Source: an uncultured Solobacterium sp. (lineage in GTDB: Bacteria; Bacillota_I; Bacilli_A; Erysipelotrichales; Erysipelotrichaceae). From it: a DNA stretch of 7,343 bases. The DNA lies in assembly GCA_937910655.1 (NCBI GenBank), contig CALEMV010000095.1, positions 1 to 7,343 of the forward strand, given 5' to 3'. Each line of letters begins with the position of its first letter. The first letter of the stretch is position 1. The notes under the pieces are model-generated. The model did not search any database, was not told where the DNA came from, and saw nothing but the letters and a program-made list of their open reading frames with translations. A program made the position numbers and the translations under genes. Below, in pieces: positions 1 through 6,118 of this stretch.

Positions 1-109
1 CCACAAAAATAACTTCATTTTCTGGATTACGTAGTTTCAATATATGTGCTAAATCTAGTGCAGGGTTAATATGACCACCAGTTCCCCCTGTCGCTATCAT
101 AATCTTCAT
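1..109 (-). CDS. murG: MurG, lipid II-forming N-acetylglucosaminyltransferase (N-terminal fragment)
   Basis: This is the first 36 codons of a gene that runs off the left edge. The translation begins MKIMIATGGTGGHINPALDL, which carries the glycine-rich GGTGGH loop and following helix that mark the N-terminal Rossmann domain of MurG. MurG transfers GlcNAc from UDP-GlcNAc to undecaprenyl-PP-MurNAc-pentapeptide (lipid I), giving lipid II on the cytoplasmic face of the membrane. The ATG at 109-107 is chosen because an AGAGG Shine-Dalgarno sequence lies about seven bases upstream; a second in-frame ATG at codon 4 would leave that spacing too long. It follows the engB terminator by about 50 bases and has a possible promoter there, so it is probably a separate transcription unit. 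The family is clear from the motif; only the catalytic C-terminal half is unseen. Confidence 0.93.
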   Translation of the reverse strand, partial: MKIMIATGGTGGHINPALDLAHILKLRNPENEVIFV

Positions 110-134
110 AGGATACCTCTAATATCTCTATCCT

Positions 135-165
135 ATTTTAGCATATTACGCTTTTACATGGGCAA
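135..165 (-). promoter_or_regulatory. Putative murG promoter (extended -10)
   Basis: On the minus strand, an extended -10 TGCTAAAAT lies at 143-135 and a -35-like TTGCCC at 165-160, with a 19-base spacer. The spacer is longer than ideal, but the TGn extension can compensate. It sits between the engB terminator and the murG ribosome site, where a promoter would be needed. The -35 box overlaps the U-tract of that terminator. This is a motif-based prediction only. Confidence 0.45.
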
Positions 166-203
166 AATAAAAAGATGGTATCTACCGAAGTAGAAACCAT
201 CTT
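160..203 (-). terminator. Rho-independent terminator of the tig-lon-engB operon
   Basis: The minus strand forms a hairpin with an 8-bp outer stem (AAGATGGT at 203-196 pairing with ACCATCTT at 179-172), one mismatch, a 5-bp inner stem and a four-base loop (189-186 on the minus strand). It is followed by TTTTATTTT. The outer stem overlaps the last two bases of the engB stop codon. There is no U-tract on the plus side, so it acts in one direction. Confidence 0.88.
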
Positions 204-786
204 ATTGTGCTATAAGTTGATCTATCTTTTCCCAAACAACATCTAAACCTTGTTTTTTCTCAGAGTTGACTGGAATTAATGCATTCTCTTGAATACCAAG
301 AGTTGCAGAAATCTTCTTTAAATTCTGCAGCATTTGACTTCTTGATAGTTTATCAATTTTCGTGCATACTACAAAGATAGCCAAATGTGATTCTTTACCA
401 TATTCAACCATCTGAATATCATCATTGCTTGGAACTCTTCTTGCATCCAATACAATAATCATTGCTTTTAACTGATCTCTTTTTGCAAAATATGGATCAA
501 TTAACTTAGCGAATGCCAAAGCACTTTGACGATCACTTGTCGCATAACCATACCCAGGTGCATCCGTAAATACAACCTTGTTATCGACAGAGAAGAAATT
601 TAAAAGTCTTGTCTTACCTGGTGTCTTACCAGAGTATGCTAAGTTTTTACGATTCACTAAGCCATTAATAAGTGTACTTTTTCCTGCATTCGATCTTCCT
701 ACAAAGATAATTTCAGGTAAATCACTCACAGGCCACTGTGTCTCTAACGCTGCTGTCTTTAGCAGGAATGCATCATGGTACTGCAT
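202..786 (-). CDS. engB: EngB/YsxC ribosome-biogenesis GTPase
   Basis: A 194-residue TRAFAC-class GTPase, matching the usual length of EngB (YihA/YsxC, about 195 residues). The visible motifs are the G1 P-loop GRSNAGKST at 30-38, a G2-region SGKTPGKTR at 52-60, G3 DAPG at 75-78 and G4 TKID at 142-145, with a G5-like NSEKKQG near 174-180. In bacteria where it has been studied, the protein acts in late assembly of the 50S ribosomal subunit and is usually essential. The start ATG overlaps the lon stop codon as TGATG, and only a weak, distant AAGGA precedes it, so translation is probably coupled to lon. It is the last gene of the tig-lon-engB operon and its stop codon runs into the terminator. 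The same lonA-ysxC adjacency is known from Bacillus subtilis. All GTPase motifs are intact. Confidence 0.96.
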   Translation of the reverse strand: MQYHDAFLLKTAALETQWPVSDLPEIIFVGRSNAGKSTLINGLVNRKNLAYSGKTPGKTRLLNFFSVDNKVVFTDAPGYGYATSDRQSALAFAKLIDPYFAKRDQLKAMIIVLDARRVPSNDDIQMVEYGKESHLAIFVVCTKIDKLSRSQMLQNLKKISATLGIQENALIPVNSEKKQGLDVVWEKIDQLIAQ

Positions 787-3104
787 CAGCGCACCAACGC
801 TTCCTTAAGTACTTGTGAAACAGTCTCGACAGGAATAAATGTAATAGCCTTCTTTACTGTTTCTGGTACATCATCTAAATCACGTACGTTATTCTTAGGA
901 ATCAAGACTTTCTTAATACCAACACGGTGTGCAGCTAACGACTTCTCTCTTAAGCCACCAATTGGTAATACATTACCACGCAGTGTTACTTCACCAGTCA
1001 TCGCAATATCACGATAGACCGGTGTATCTGTAAGTGCAGAAACAATCGCAGTTGTTAGAGTAACACCAGCAGAAGGTCCATCCTTTGGAACAGCACCTTC
1101 TGGCACATGAATATGAATGTCATTGGAATCAAAGAATTTAGGGTCAATATTTAACTCTTTCGCATGAGCCTTTACATAGTCAAGCGCAATAGATGCACTT
1201 TCCTTCATAACATCTCCTAATTGACCCGTAATAACAAGTCTACCTTTACCTTCGAAGTGGTTTACTTCAATCTGAAGTACATCGCCACCAAACTGTGTAT
1301 AGGCAAGACCAGTTACGCAACCAATTTGATTCTTCTTTTCTTTATTACCATATTCAAACTTAATCTTACCTAACCATTCGCCAATGAGTTTCTTAGTCAC
1401 GGTAATAGATTTCTTTTGATCACGTAAAATCGCAAGAACAGTCTTACGGCATAATGACGCAATAATTCTCTCTAATTGACGAACACCAGCTTCACGAGTG
1501 TAATGACGAATCAAGTATAGAATTTCTGCATCTTTTAGCTTAAACTGTGCAGGTTTTAAACCATTATTCTTTAATTGCTTAGGCACTAAATAATCCTTTG
1601 CAATACTTACCTTTTCAAGTTCGGTATATGATGATAAATCAATAATTTCTAAACGATCACGTAAAGGACCAGGAATATTTTCTAAGTAGTTTGCAGTTGC
1701 GATAAACATAACTTTAGATAAATCATAAGGTTCTTCCAAGTAGTGATCAGAGAATACTGCATTCTGTTCTGGATCAAGGACTTCAAGCATTGCATCACTA
1801 GGATCACCCTTGTAGTCAGCACCCATCTTATCTAATTCATCAATTAAGAATACTGGATTTAATACCTCAGCACGCTTCATTCCTTGAATGATGCGCCCTG
1901 GCATAGAACCAAGGTATGTACGACGATGACCACGAATTTCAGCTTCGTCACGTACACCACCAACCGACATCTTTACAAATTTGCGATCTAACGCACGTGC
2001 AATAGACTTCGCTAAAGAAGTCTTACCCACACCTGGAGGACCTACTAAGCATAGAATAGGGCTGCTAAGAGATTGTGTCATCTGTTTTACAGCTAAGTAT
2101 TCCATAATACGATCCTTGATTTTTTCTAAACCATAATGGTCTTCATCAAGGACATTACGTACAGCCTTTAAATCTTCAATATCTTCTGTAGTTTGCCACC
2201 ACGGAACTGTTAACAACCAGTCTAAGTAGTTACGAGAAACACTTGCTTCTCCACTACCTGGAGGAAGCATCTCATACTTACGTAACTCTTCACGTGCTTT
2301 TTGCTTCACGTGTTCTGGATAAGGATTCTTTTCAATCTTTTCACGTAACTCAGCAACATCATCTGTCATATTAGATACATCACCAAGTTCTTCTTTGATT
2401 GCCTTTAACTTTTCACGAAGATAGTATTCCTTTTGACCATCATCAATACGTTCCTTCACACGATCATTAATCACTGTTTCAAGTTCAGAATAACGTTGCT
2501 GCTTTTCTAACTCTTCCACAATTAACATCAAACGATCATTCACGTTTGTTGTTTCCAATAAACGCTGACGAGTTGCTTGGTCAAATAAACTAAAATACTG
2601 TCCAAACTGGTCACCTAAGGATTCCGCATTTACACCAAGAGAAAGTTGTTGCACAACTTCCGGTGGGAATACTGCAGCTACCTGAGTCATTCCTTCTAGT
2701 TTATCTACTACCTTCTTCACCAATGCGTATTCTTCGCTCTTATCACCATAAGAATCGGTTAATGGAATGACATCCGCATACATGCAGTCTTTACTATCGT
2801 AAAGTTTTGCAAGCTTTGCACGACGCATACCAGTAAAAGTCACACGCATGAAGCCTTCCTTCTTACGAACTACTTTGATCTTGGCAATTGTTCCGACTGT
2901 ATATAAATCCTTCTCTGTTGGATTGTCTACCATAATATCATTCTGACAAACAAGCCAAACCATACTGTCGTATGAGGCACCTGCCTCATTCACGGCATTG
3001 ATTGATTTTGGTCTTCCTACTTCAATCATTACATCATGTCCAGGGAATACGACGATTCCTCTAGTACATACGACAGGTACACGAACATTCACTATTTCGC
3101 TCAT
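786..3104 (-). CDS. lon: Lon ATP-dependent serine protease (LonA type)
   Basis: A 772-residue full-length LonA, a cytosolic hexamer that unfolds and degrades misfolded and short-lived regulatory proteins. The N-terminal substrate-binding LON domain covers about 1-200 and a helical linker about 200-310. The AAA+ module has Walker A GPPGVGKT at 355-362, Walker B FLIDELDKM with D422 and E423, a sensor-1 asparagine at N472, a likely arginine finger at R484 and sensor-2 REAGVR at 537-542. The protease domain follows from about 590, with catalytic S678 in DGPSAG and K721 in GLREKS, at nearly the same numbers as the E. coli S679/K722 dyad. The start is the ATG at 3104-3102, seven bases from AGGAGG; an in-frame ATG two codons earlier lies one base from AGGAGG and is unlikely. 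The open frame extends 19 codons further upstream, into the intergenic hairpin, and that part is not expected to be coding. It is transcribed with tig upstream and overlaps engB by one base. Confidence 0.98.
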   Translation of the reverse strand: MSEIVNVRVPVVCTRGIVVFPGHDVMIEVGRPKSINAVNEAGASYDSMVWLVCQNDIMVDNPTEKDLYTVGTIAKIKVVRKKEGFMRVTFTGMRRAKLAKLYDSKDCMYADVIPLTDSYGDKSEEYALVKKVVDKLEGMTQVAAVFPPEVVQQLSLGVNAESLGDQFGQYFSLFDQATRQRLLETTNVNDRLMLIVEELEKQQRYSELETVINDRVKERIDDGQKEYYLREKLKAIKEELGDVSNMTDDVAELREKIEKNPYPEHVKQKAREELRKYEMLPPGSGEASVSRNYLDWLLTVPWWQTTEDIEDLKAVRNVLDEDHYGLEKIKDRIMEYLAVKQMTQSLSSPILCLVGPPGVGKTSLAKSIARALDRKFVKMSVGGVRDEAEIRGHRRTYLGSMPGRIIQGMKRAEVLNPVFLIDELDKMGADYKGDPSDAMLEVLDPEQNAVFSDHYLEEPYDLSKVMFIATANYLENIPGPLRDRLEIIDLSSYTELEKVSIAKDYLVPKQLKNNGLKPAQFKLKDAEILYLIRHYTREAGVRQLERIIASLCRKTVLAILRDQKKSITVTKKLIGEWLGKIKFEYGNKEKKNQIGCVTGLAYTQFGGDVLQIEVNHFEGKGRLVITGQLGDVMKESASIALDYVKAHAKELNIDPKFFDSNDIHIHVPEGAVPKDGPSAGVTLTTAIVSALTDTPVYRDIAMTGEVTLRGNVLPIGGLREKSLAAHRVGIKKVLIPKNNVRDLDDVPETVKKAITFIPVETVSQVLKEALVR

Positions 3105-3111
3105 ATTCATA

Positions 3112-3117
3112 CCTCCT
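3112..3117 (-). promoter_or_regulatory. lon Shine-Dalgarno site that decides the start
   Basis: AGGAGG on the minus strand, seven bases before the ATG at 3104-3102 and only one base before the ATG at 3110-3108. The spacing favours the downstream ATG, giving a protein starting MSEIVNV. Confidence 0.8.
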
Positions 3118-3129
3118 GAATCACTTTTG

Positions 3130-3156
3130 AAAATAAGACGCGAGCAGCGTCTTATT
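3130..3156 (-). terminator. Hairpin between tig and lon: leaky terminator or processing site
   Basis: On the minus strand a perfect 10-bp stem, AATAAGACGC (3156-3147) with GCGTCTTATT (3141-3132), closes a five-base loop TGCTC. It is followed by only two more T residues before a C, so the U-tract (TTATTTTC, partly inside the stem) is short. The hairpin lies in the 74-base tig-lon gap and ends about 13 bases before the lon ribosome site. As no convincing lon promoter is visible downstream of it, full termination would silence lon. A partial terminator, an RNase processing site or a 3'-end stabiliser for tig mRNA are all possible. Confidence 0.6.
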
Positions 3157-3178
3157 AACAATCTATATTGTAAATGAA

Positions 3179-4579
3179 TTACTCAGCAGATTCTTCTACT
3201 TCGCTCTTCTTTTTACGTGTTGTCTTCTTTACTGGCTTTTCTTCAGTAACTTCAGCCTTCTCTGCCTTCTTTGTTGTCTTCTTAGCAGGCTTCTTTGTAG
3301 GCTTCTTGCCACCAGCAGCGTTTTCCTTAACAAATGCATAAGCCTTTTCGTTACGTACATCACGCTTCAACATATCAACACTGATATATGCCTTCACTTG
3401 ATCAACTGGCATATTGTACTGTGCAGCAATGTTGTTATATTCATTTTCAAGATCTTCTTCAGTTGGCTCTAAACCTTCAACCTTAGCGATCTCTTCAAGA
3501 ATCAATCTTAACTTCGCTGTCTTAGTAGCGTTATCTGTATATTCAGCACGAACATCTTCAATCTTCTTGCCCATCATGGATAAATATTGGTTGAAGTTCA
3601 TACCATACTGAGAAATCTGCTGTGCTAACTGTTGAATCTGATTATTAACTTCTTCTTCAACAAGAACTTCTGGTAAGTCAATTTCTGCATTTTCAACTAA
3701 CTTATCCATTAGTGCTGTATCAGCCTTGTTTTCAGCCTGAGACTTCTTACCATCTTCGATACGTGTACGAATCATGTTCTTTAAGTCAGCGACTGTTTCA
3801 ACACCTGCAGCATTAACATCCTTTGCAAAGTCATCGTTAACTTCTGGTAATACCTTAGTCTTAACTTCGTTAACCTTAACTTTGAATACAACAGCTGCGC
3901 CCTTTAAATCTTCAGCATGGTAATTCTCTGGGAATGTAAGATTTAATTCCTTTTCTTCACCAGCCTTAACACCAACTAACTGTTCTTCAAATCCAGGGAT
4001 GAAGGAATGGGAACCTAATACTAAGTCATAGTTAGTGCCCTTGCCACCATCAAATGCAACACCATCCTTGAATCCTTCATAGTCAATATTTACTGTATCG
4101 CCTTCAGCAGCAGCACCATCCTTAGTCTGAACTTCTGCATACTGCTCGCGCATACGGTTTAATTCAGCCTCAACTTCTTCATCGCTTACAGCAACTTCAT
4201 CAAGATTGTATTCTAATCCCTTATAATCGCCTAACTTAACTTCAGGCATTACTGCAAATGTAAATACTAATTCAACACCATTTGCGTCGATTGACTTGAT
4301 ATCCAACTGTGGTTGGCTAATAGGTACTAATTTTTCAGCTTCTAATGCTGCACGCATCCATACGTTTGCGTTATCATCTACAGCTGTGATGAATCTTTCG
4401 TTATCAGAAACACGCTTTTCGATTAAAGCCTTAGGCGCCTGTCCCTTACGGAAACCATTGATAGATACATTCTTAGCAATCTTATTGAATGCCTTCTTTA
4501 CTGCATCTGTCCATTCTTTACCTTCAATTTTAACTGTTAAATCTCCAACTGATTTTTCTTTGAGTGTCCAATTTGACAT
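3179..4579 (-). CDS. tig: Trigger factor, ribosome-associated chaperone with lysine-rich tail
   Basis: A 466-residue trigger factor, which binds the ribosome at the exit tunnel and shields emerging nascent chains. The N-terminal ribosome-binding domain (about 1-115) has the signature GFRKGQAPK at 42-50. An FKBP-type peptidyl-prolyl isomerase domain spans about 155-240 and includes GDTVNIDYEGF and FIPGFEEQLVG. The helical chaperone C-domain, split in sequence in this family, continues to about 420. After AAGG (421-424) comes an unusual low-complexity tail to residue 466, with 16 Lys/Arg in the 34 residues 425-458 and then an acidic end. This makes it some 35-40 residues longer than typical homologues. 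The start at 4579 follows AAGGAG (4593-4588) by eight bases; the frame is open 18 codons further upstream but lacks a ribosome site there. It heads the tig-lon-engB operon behind a CIRCE element. In B. subtilis clpX and lonB lie between tig and lonA; here they are absent. Confidence 0.97.
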   Translation of the reverse strand: MSNWTLKEKSVGDLTVKIEGKEWTDAVKKAFNKIAKNVSINGFRKGQAPKALIEKRVSDNERFITAVDDNANVWMRAALEAEKLVPISQPQLDIKSIDANGVELVFTFAVMPEVKLGDYKGLEYNLDEVAVSDEEVEAELNRMREQYAEVQTKDGAAAEGDTVNIDYEGFKDGVAFDGGKGTNYDLVLGSHSFIPGFEEQLVGVKAGEEKELNLTFPENYHAEDLKGAAVVFKVKVNEVKTKVLPEVNDDFAKDVNAAGVETVADLKNMIRTRIEDGKKSQAENKADTALMDKLVENAEIDLPEVLVEEEVNNQIQQLAQQISQYGMNFNQYLSMMGKKIEDVRAEYTDNATKTAKLRLILEEIAKVEGLEPTEEDLENEYNNIAAQYNMPVDQVKAYISVDMLKRDVRNEKAYAFVKENAAGGKKPTKKPAKKTTKKAEKAEVTEEKPVKKTTRKKKSEVEESAE

Positions 4580-4587
4580 CTTATTAA

Positions 4588-4593
4588 CTCCTT
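4588..4593 (-). promoter_or_regulatory. tig Shine-Dalgarno site that decides the start
   Basis: AAGGAG on the minus strand, eight bases before the ATG at 4579-4577. It supports a protein starting MSNWTLKEK rather than the upstream in-frame ATG codons at 4633 and 4615, which have no ribosome site. Confidence 0.85.
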
Positions 4594-4615
4594 TTCGCTT
4601 TTTTATTGCTTGCAT

Positions 4616-4621
4616 ATTATA
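4616..4621 (-). promoter_or_regulatory. Possible second tig promoter (-10 box only)
   Basis: A perfect TATAAT lies on the minus strand 36 bases before the tig start codon, downstream of the CIRCE element. No recognisable -35 box is found at 16-18 bases upstream, and there is no TGn extension. If active, it would give HrcA-independent basal expression of the operon. It may also be chance in AT-rich DNA. Confidence 0.3.
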
Positions 4622-4669
4622 CCAAAGATACAATATTTCGGCTATGTTTTTACTATATTACGGTCGATT

Positions 4670-4696
4670 TTAGCACTCAGCCACTATGCCTGCTAA
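4670..4696 (-). promoter_or_regulatory. CIRCE operator for HrcA upstream of tig-lon-engB
   Basis: The CIRCE consensus is TTAGCACTC, nine bases, GAGTGCTAA. Read on the minus strand, this site has TTAGCAGGC (4696-4688), nine bases (4687-4679) and GAGTGCTAA (4678-4670). One half-site is perfect and the other has 7 of 9 matches, with the exact 9-base spacing, so 16 of 18 consensus positions match. It begins directly after the -10 box and covers the predicted transcription start near 4691, the usual place for CIRCE. HrcA bound here would block initiation until heat or unfolded protein depletes active HrcA (known GroE-dependent mechanism). Confidence 0.88.
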
Positions 4697-4697
4697 T

Positions 4698-4726
4698 ATC
4701 CTACAAAGTTTAGGCTCGAAAGTCAA
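4698..4726 (-). promoter_or_regulatory. Sigma-A-type promoter of tig-lon-engB
   Basis: Minus-strand TTGACT (4726-4721) and TAGGAT (4703-4698) are separated by exactly 17 bases. The -35 matches consensus at 5 of 6 positions and the -10 at 4 of 6. The stop codon TGA of the upstream gene lies inside the -35 box. Transcription should start near 4691, within the CIRCE operator, giving a leader of about 110 bases. Confidence 0.72.
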
Positions 4727-5421
4727 TGCAATGTTTTCGCATATGCAAGTTGTTTAGAGACTTTTTGATAGATTTCTCCTTCATCCATCATATCGGATAC
4801 TTGTTTCAACATTGTAAGTGCTAATTCTTCTGCTTCATCTTCCTCGTATGATAATGGCAAGAATACATATACCTCATGAATCAGTAATGTTTTAGCCATT
4901 TCATAGAAATCTGGGTGATCATTCTCTAACCAATCTTTTAGATAAGATTGTGCTTTCAAGAAACCTTCACTCTTATGTATCAGAACAATATCATCTGACC
5001 AGAATGTGTATTCTACCCCATTCTTAATGAGTGTAAACTCATCAGATATTTCTTGTTCAGCTAAACCTTCAATTAATAACGCAGCTGCTTCTGGACAAGG
5101 ATCTTTTGACAAGTAGTCCTTAATCTCTAGCAGACATTCTCTAAGATTACGTGTTATAAGTATACTTGCCGCCGCAAGCTGTGACTTTGGTTTCCCCTTA
5201 AGTTTTCTTAATAGCGAATCCAAACTATCTTCTCGTATTTCTTTTTCATCACTGAGATGATAGTTCAATTCTCTTTTAAAACTTTTCAATTTTTGTTCAA
5301 CTTCAACTGGAATGTATGGCATGTTTAGCTCTTTTTGAACTAAGAAATTCGCATCACCATATTTACCCTCTTTGATTAGATTTTCTATCTCCGTAAGGAT
5401 TTCATCATAGTAATTTGTCAT
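4723..5421 (-). CDS. DUF3196-like TPR-type helical protein, function unknown
   Basis: A 232-residue, acidic, soluble protein with no signal peptide or membrane segment. It appears almost wholly alpha-helical. The N-terminus (EILTEIENLIKEGKYGDANF, then KELNMPYIPVEVE) reads like a TPR-type helix pair followed by a conserved-looking MPYIP turn. From memory this resembles the DUF3196 family, whose founding member is Mycoplasma pneumoniae MPN330; members are found in Mollicutes and related Firmicutes and have no established function. No catalytic motif is evident. The ATG at 5421 follows AGGAGG (5431-5426) closely. The gene lies 56 bases behind tRNA-Arg and its terminator, without a clear promoter of its own, so it may depend on read-through. 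Its stop codon forms part of the tig -35 box. The family assignment is moderate; the helical nature is firmer. Confidence 0.75.
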   Translation of the reverse strand: MTNYYDEILTEIENLIKEGKYGDANFLVQKELNMPYIPVEVEQKLKSFKRELNYHLSDEKEIREDSLDSLLRKLKGKPKSQLAAASILITRNLRECLLEIKDYLSKDPCPEAAALLIEGLAEQEISDEFTLIKNGVEYTFWSDDIVLIHKSEGFLKAQSYLKDWLENDHPDFYEMAKTLLIHEVYVFLPLSYEEDEAEELALTMLKQVSDMMDEGEIYQKVSKQLAYAKTLH

Positions 5422-5432
5422 ATAGCCTCCTA

Positions 5433-5465
5433 AACGAAAGAAACCGCCGACTGATTGCCGACGGT
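5433..5465 (-). terminator. Terminator after tRNA-Arg
   Basis: On the minus strand ACCGTCGGC (5465-5457), loop AATCA and GTCGGCGGT (5451-5443) form a 9-bp stem with two G-U pairs. It is followed by TTCTTTCGTT, a broken U-tract. The hairpin begins 13 bases after the tRNA CCA end and stops just before the ribosome site of the next gene. The interrupted T-run suggests incomplete termination. Confidence 0.75.
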
Positions 5466-5477
5466 ATCTTTTCTATA

Positions 5478-5554
5478 TGGCGTCCTCGAAGAGATTCGAA
5501 CTCTTGACCACACGCTTAGAAGGCGTGAGCTCTATCCAGCTGAGCTACGAGGAC
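5478..5554 (-). tRNA. tRNA-Arg, anticodon UCU
   Basis: A complete 77-base cloverleaf including encoded CCA. The acceptor stem GTCCTCG pairs with CGAGGAC, followed by discriminator G and CCA at 5480-5478. The D arm is GCTC/GAGC, the anticodon stem CACGC/GCGTG with loop CTTCTAA, and the T arm AAGAG-TTCGAAT-CTCTT. The anticodon TCT reads AGA and probably AGG, which are the arginine codons favoured in AT-rich genomes. It has its own promoter and is followed by a hairpin terminator. Confidence 0.97.
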
Positions 5555-5563
5555 AGCACAAAT

Positions 5564-5592
5564 AATATATCAAAATATCTATCAGTTTTCAA
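5564..5592 (-). promoter_or_regulatory. tRNA-Arg promoter
   Basis: Minus-strand TTGAAA (5592-5587) and TATATT (5569-5564) are 17 bases apart, a near-consensus sigma-A promoter. The -10 ends nine bases before the tRNA, so transcription starts almost at its mature 5' end. The -35 begins eight bases after the end of the phosphoesterase gene. Confidence 0.75.
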
Positions 5593-5600
5593 GATTAAAT

Positions 5601-6071
5601 TTACATTTTATATCGTTTTAATTCTGCAGATACTTGTTTTCCATCAAAATGTAAAATCATATACGACGGCTTAGAACCGTCACGGTTATAGCTAAGTGAA
5701 CCAGGGTTAAATAAATGCACCTCTTCAAACTGCTCATCAAATGGAACATGTGTGTGTCCAAAGCATACAATATCACAACCACGCTCTCTTGCATGTCGTA
5801 CTAGACCAAATAACGAACCATATCCAATATCATGATGACCATGCACTAATAAGATGCGATGATCTTCTACTTCACAAACAAGTTCAGTCTCATAATCCCC
5901 ATAGTAATCACAATTACCTTGTACACATGCATATCCCTCTGTTAACTGCTTGGGTAGCTCACTATCACCCGCATGTAAGTATGCATACGCATTTGGATAC
6001 ATCTCACGAATCTCTTTTAAACATTCCGTTTGTCTATGAGAGTCACTCACCAATATAATATCTTTTGACAT
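5601..6071 (-). CDS. YfcE/MJ0936-type metallophosphoesterase
   Basis: A 156-residue protein of the small calcineurin-like phosphoesterase group (YfcE/YsnB/MJ0936), cytosolic two-metal hydrolases that act in vitro on phosphodiesters and phosphomonoesters; the natural substrate is usually unknown. All metal-binding motifs are in order: SDSH with D10 and H12, HAGD with D36, GNCD with N53, HGHH around 77-80, GHTH with H106 and H108, and NPGS at 122-125. The start is taken as ATG at 6071, about six bases after a weak GGTG ribosome site; an in-frame GTG at 6080 would add three residues and cannot be excluded. There is no terminator between this gene and tRNA-Arg, so its transcript probably runs through the tRNA. 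It is divergent from the membrane-protein gene at 6160. Confidence is high for the family and low for the substrate. Confidence 0.92.
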   Translation of the reverse strand: MSKDIILVSDSHRQTECLKEIREMYPNAYAYLHAGDSELPKQLTEGYACVQGNCDYYGDYETELVCEVEDHRILLVHGHHDIGYGSLFGLVRHARERGCDIVCFGHTHVPFDEQFEEVHLFNPGSLSYNRDGSKPSYMILHFDGKQVSAELKRYKM

Positions 6072-6095
6072 TTCGTTCACCGTTGTAACTATTAT
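6065..6095 (+). promoter_or_regulatory. Candidate promoter of the small membrane-protein gene
   Basis: On the plus strand a consensus TTGACA (6065-6070) is followed after 19 bases by TATTAT (6090-6095). The spacer is long. An alternative is an extended -10 TGTTAAAAT at 6130-6138, but that would start transcription at the ribosome site. Either choice overlaps the divergent promoter on the other strand. Confidence 0.35.
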
Positions 6096-6118
6096 AATGA
6101 ATCTTTGTCATACGTAAA
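6091..6118 (-). promoter_or_regulatory. Promoter of the metallophosphoesterase gene
   Basis: A perfect TATAAT lies at 6096-6091 on the minus strand. A 4-of-6 -35 match, TTTACG, lies at 6118-6113 with a 16-base spacer. The predicted start near 6084 gives a very short leader of about 13 bases before the ATG. Confidence 0.5.

Noticed and set aside
2577..2590. GGTCAAA resembling half a CtsR box
   Set aside because: There is only one copy, it lies deep inside lon, and CtsR sites are tandem heptamers near promoters.
3105..3161. Longer Lon N-terminus starting at 3161
   Set aside because: The frame is open, but it crosses the intergenic hairpin, has no ribosome site at 3161, and would place the consensus AGGAGG inside the coding region.
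3157..3178. TACAAT box and short palindrome ACAAT-ATAG-ATTGT upstream of lon as a lon promoter or operator
   Set aside because: The TACAAT is a fair -10 match on the minus strand, but no acceptable -35 lies 16-18 bases upstream in the tig 3' end. A 5-bp palindrome in AT-rich DNA is easily chance.
4296..4673. Plus-strand open frame opposite the tig start
   Set aside because: It is antisense to conserved tig sequence, lacks a ribosome site and has no recognisable domain.
5477..5674. Plus-strand open frame across the tRNA region
   Set aside because: Most of its first half is the complement of tRNA-Arg; such antisense frames over tRNA genes are common artefacts.
5741..6058. Plus-strand open frame with very many His residues opposite the phosphoesterase gene
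   Set aside because: The histidine-rich composition is the antisense image of ATG/GTG/CAT-rich codons in the real gene; there is no ribosome site and the opposite strand has a full set of conserved motifs.
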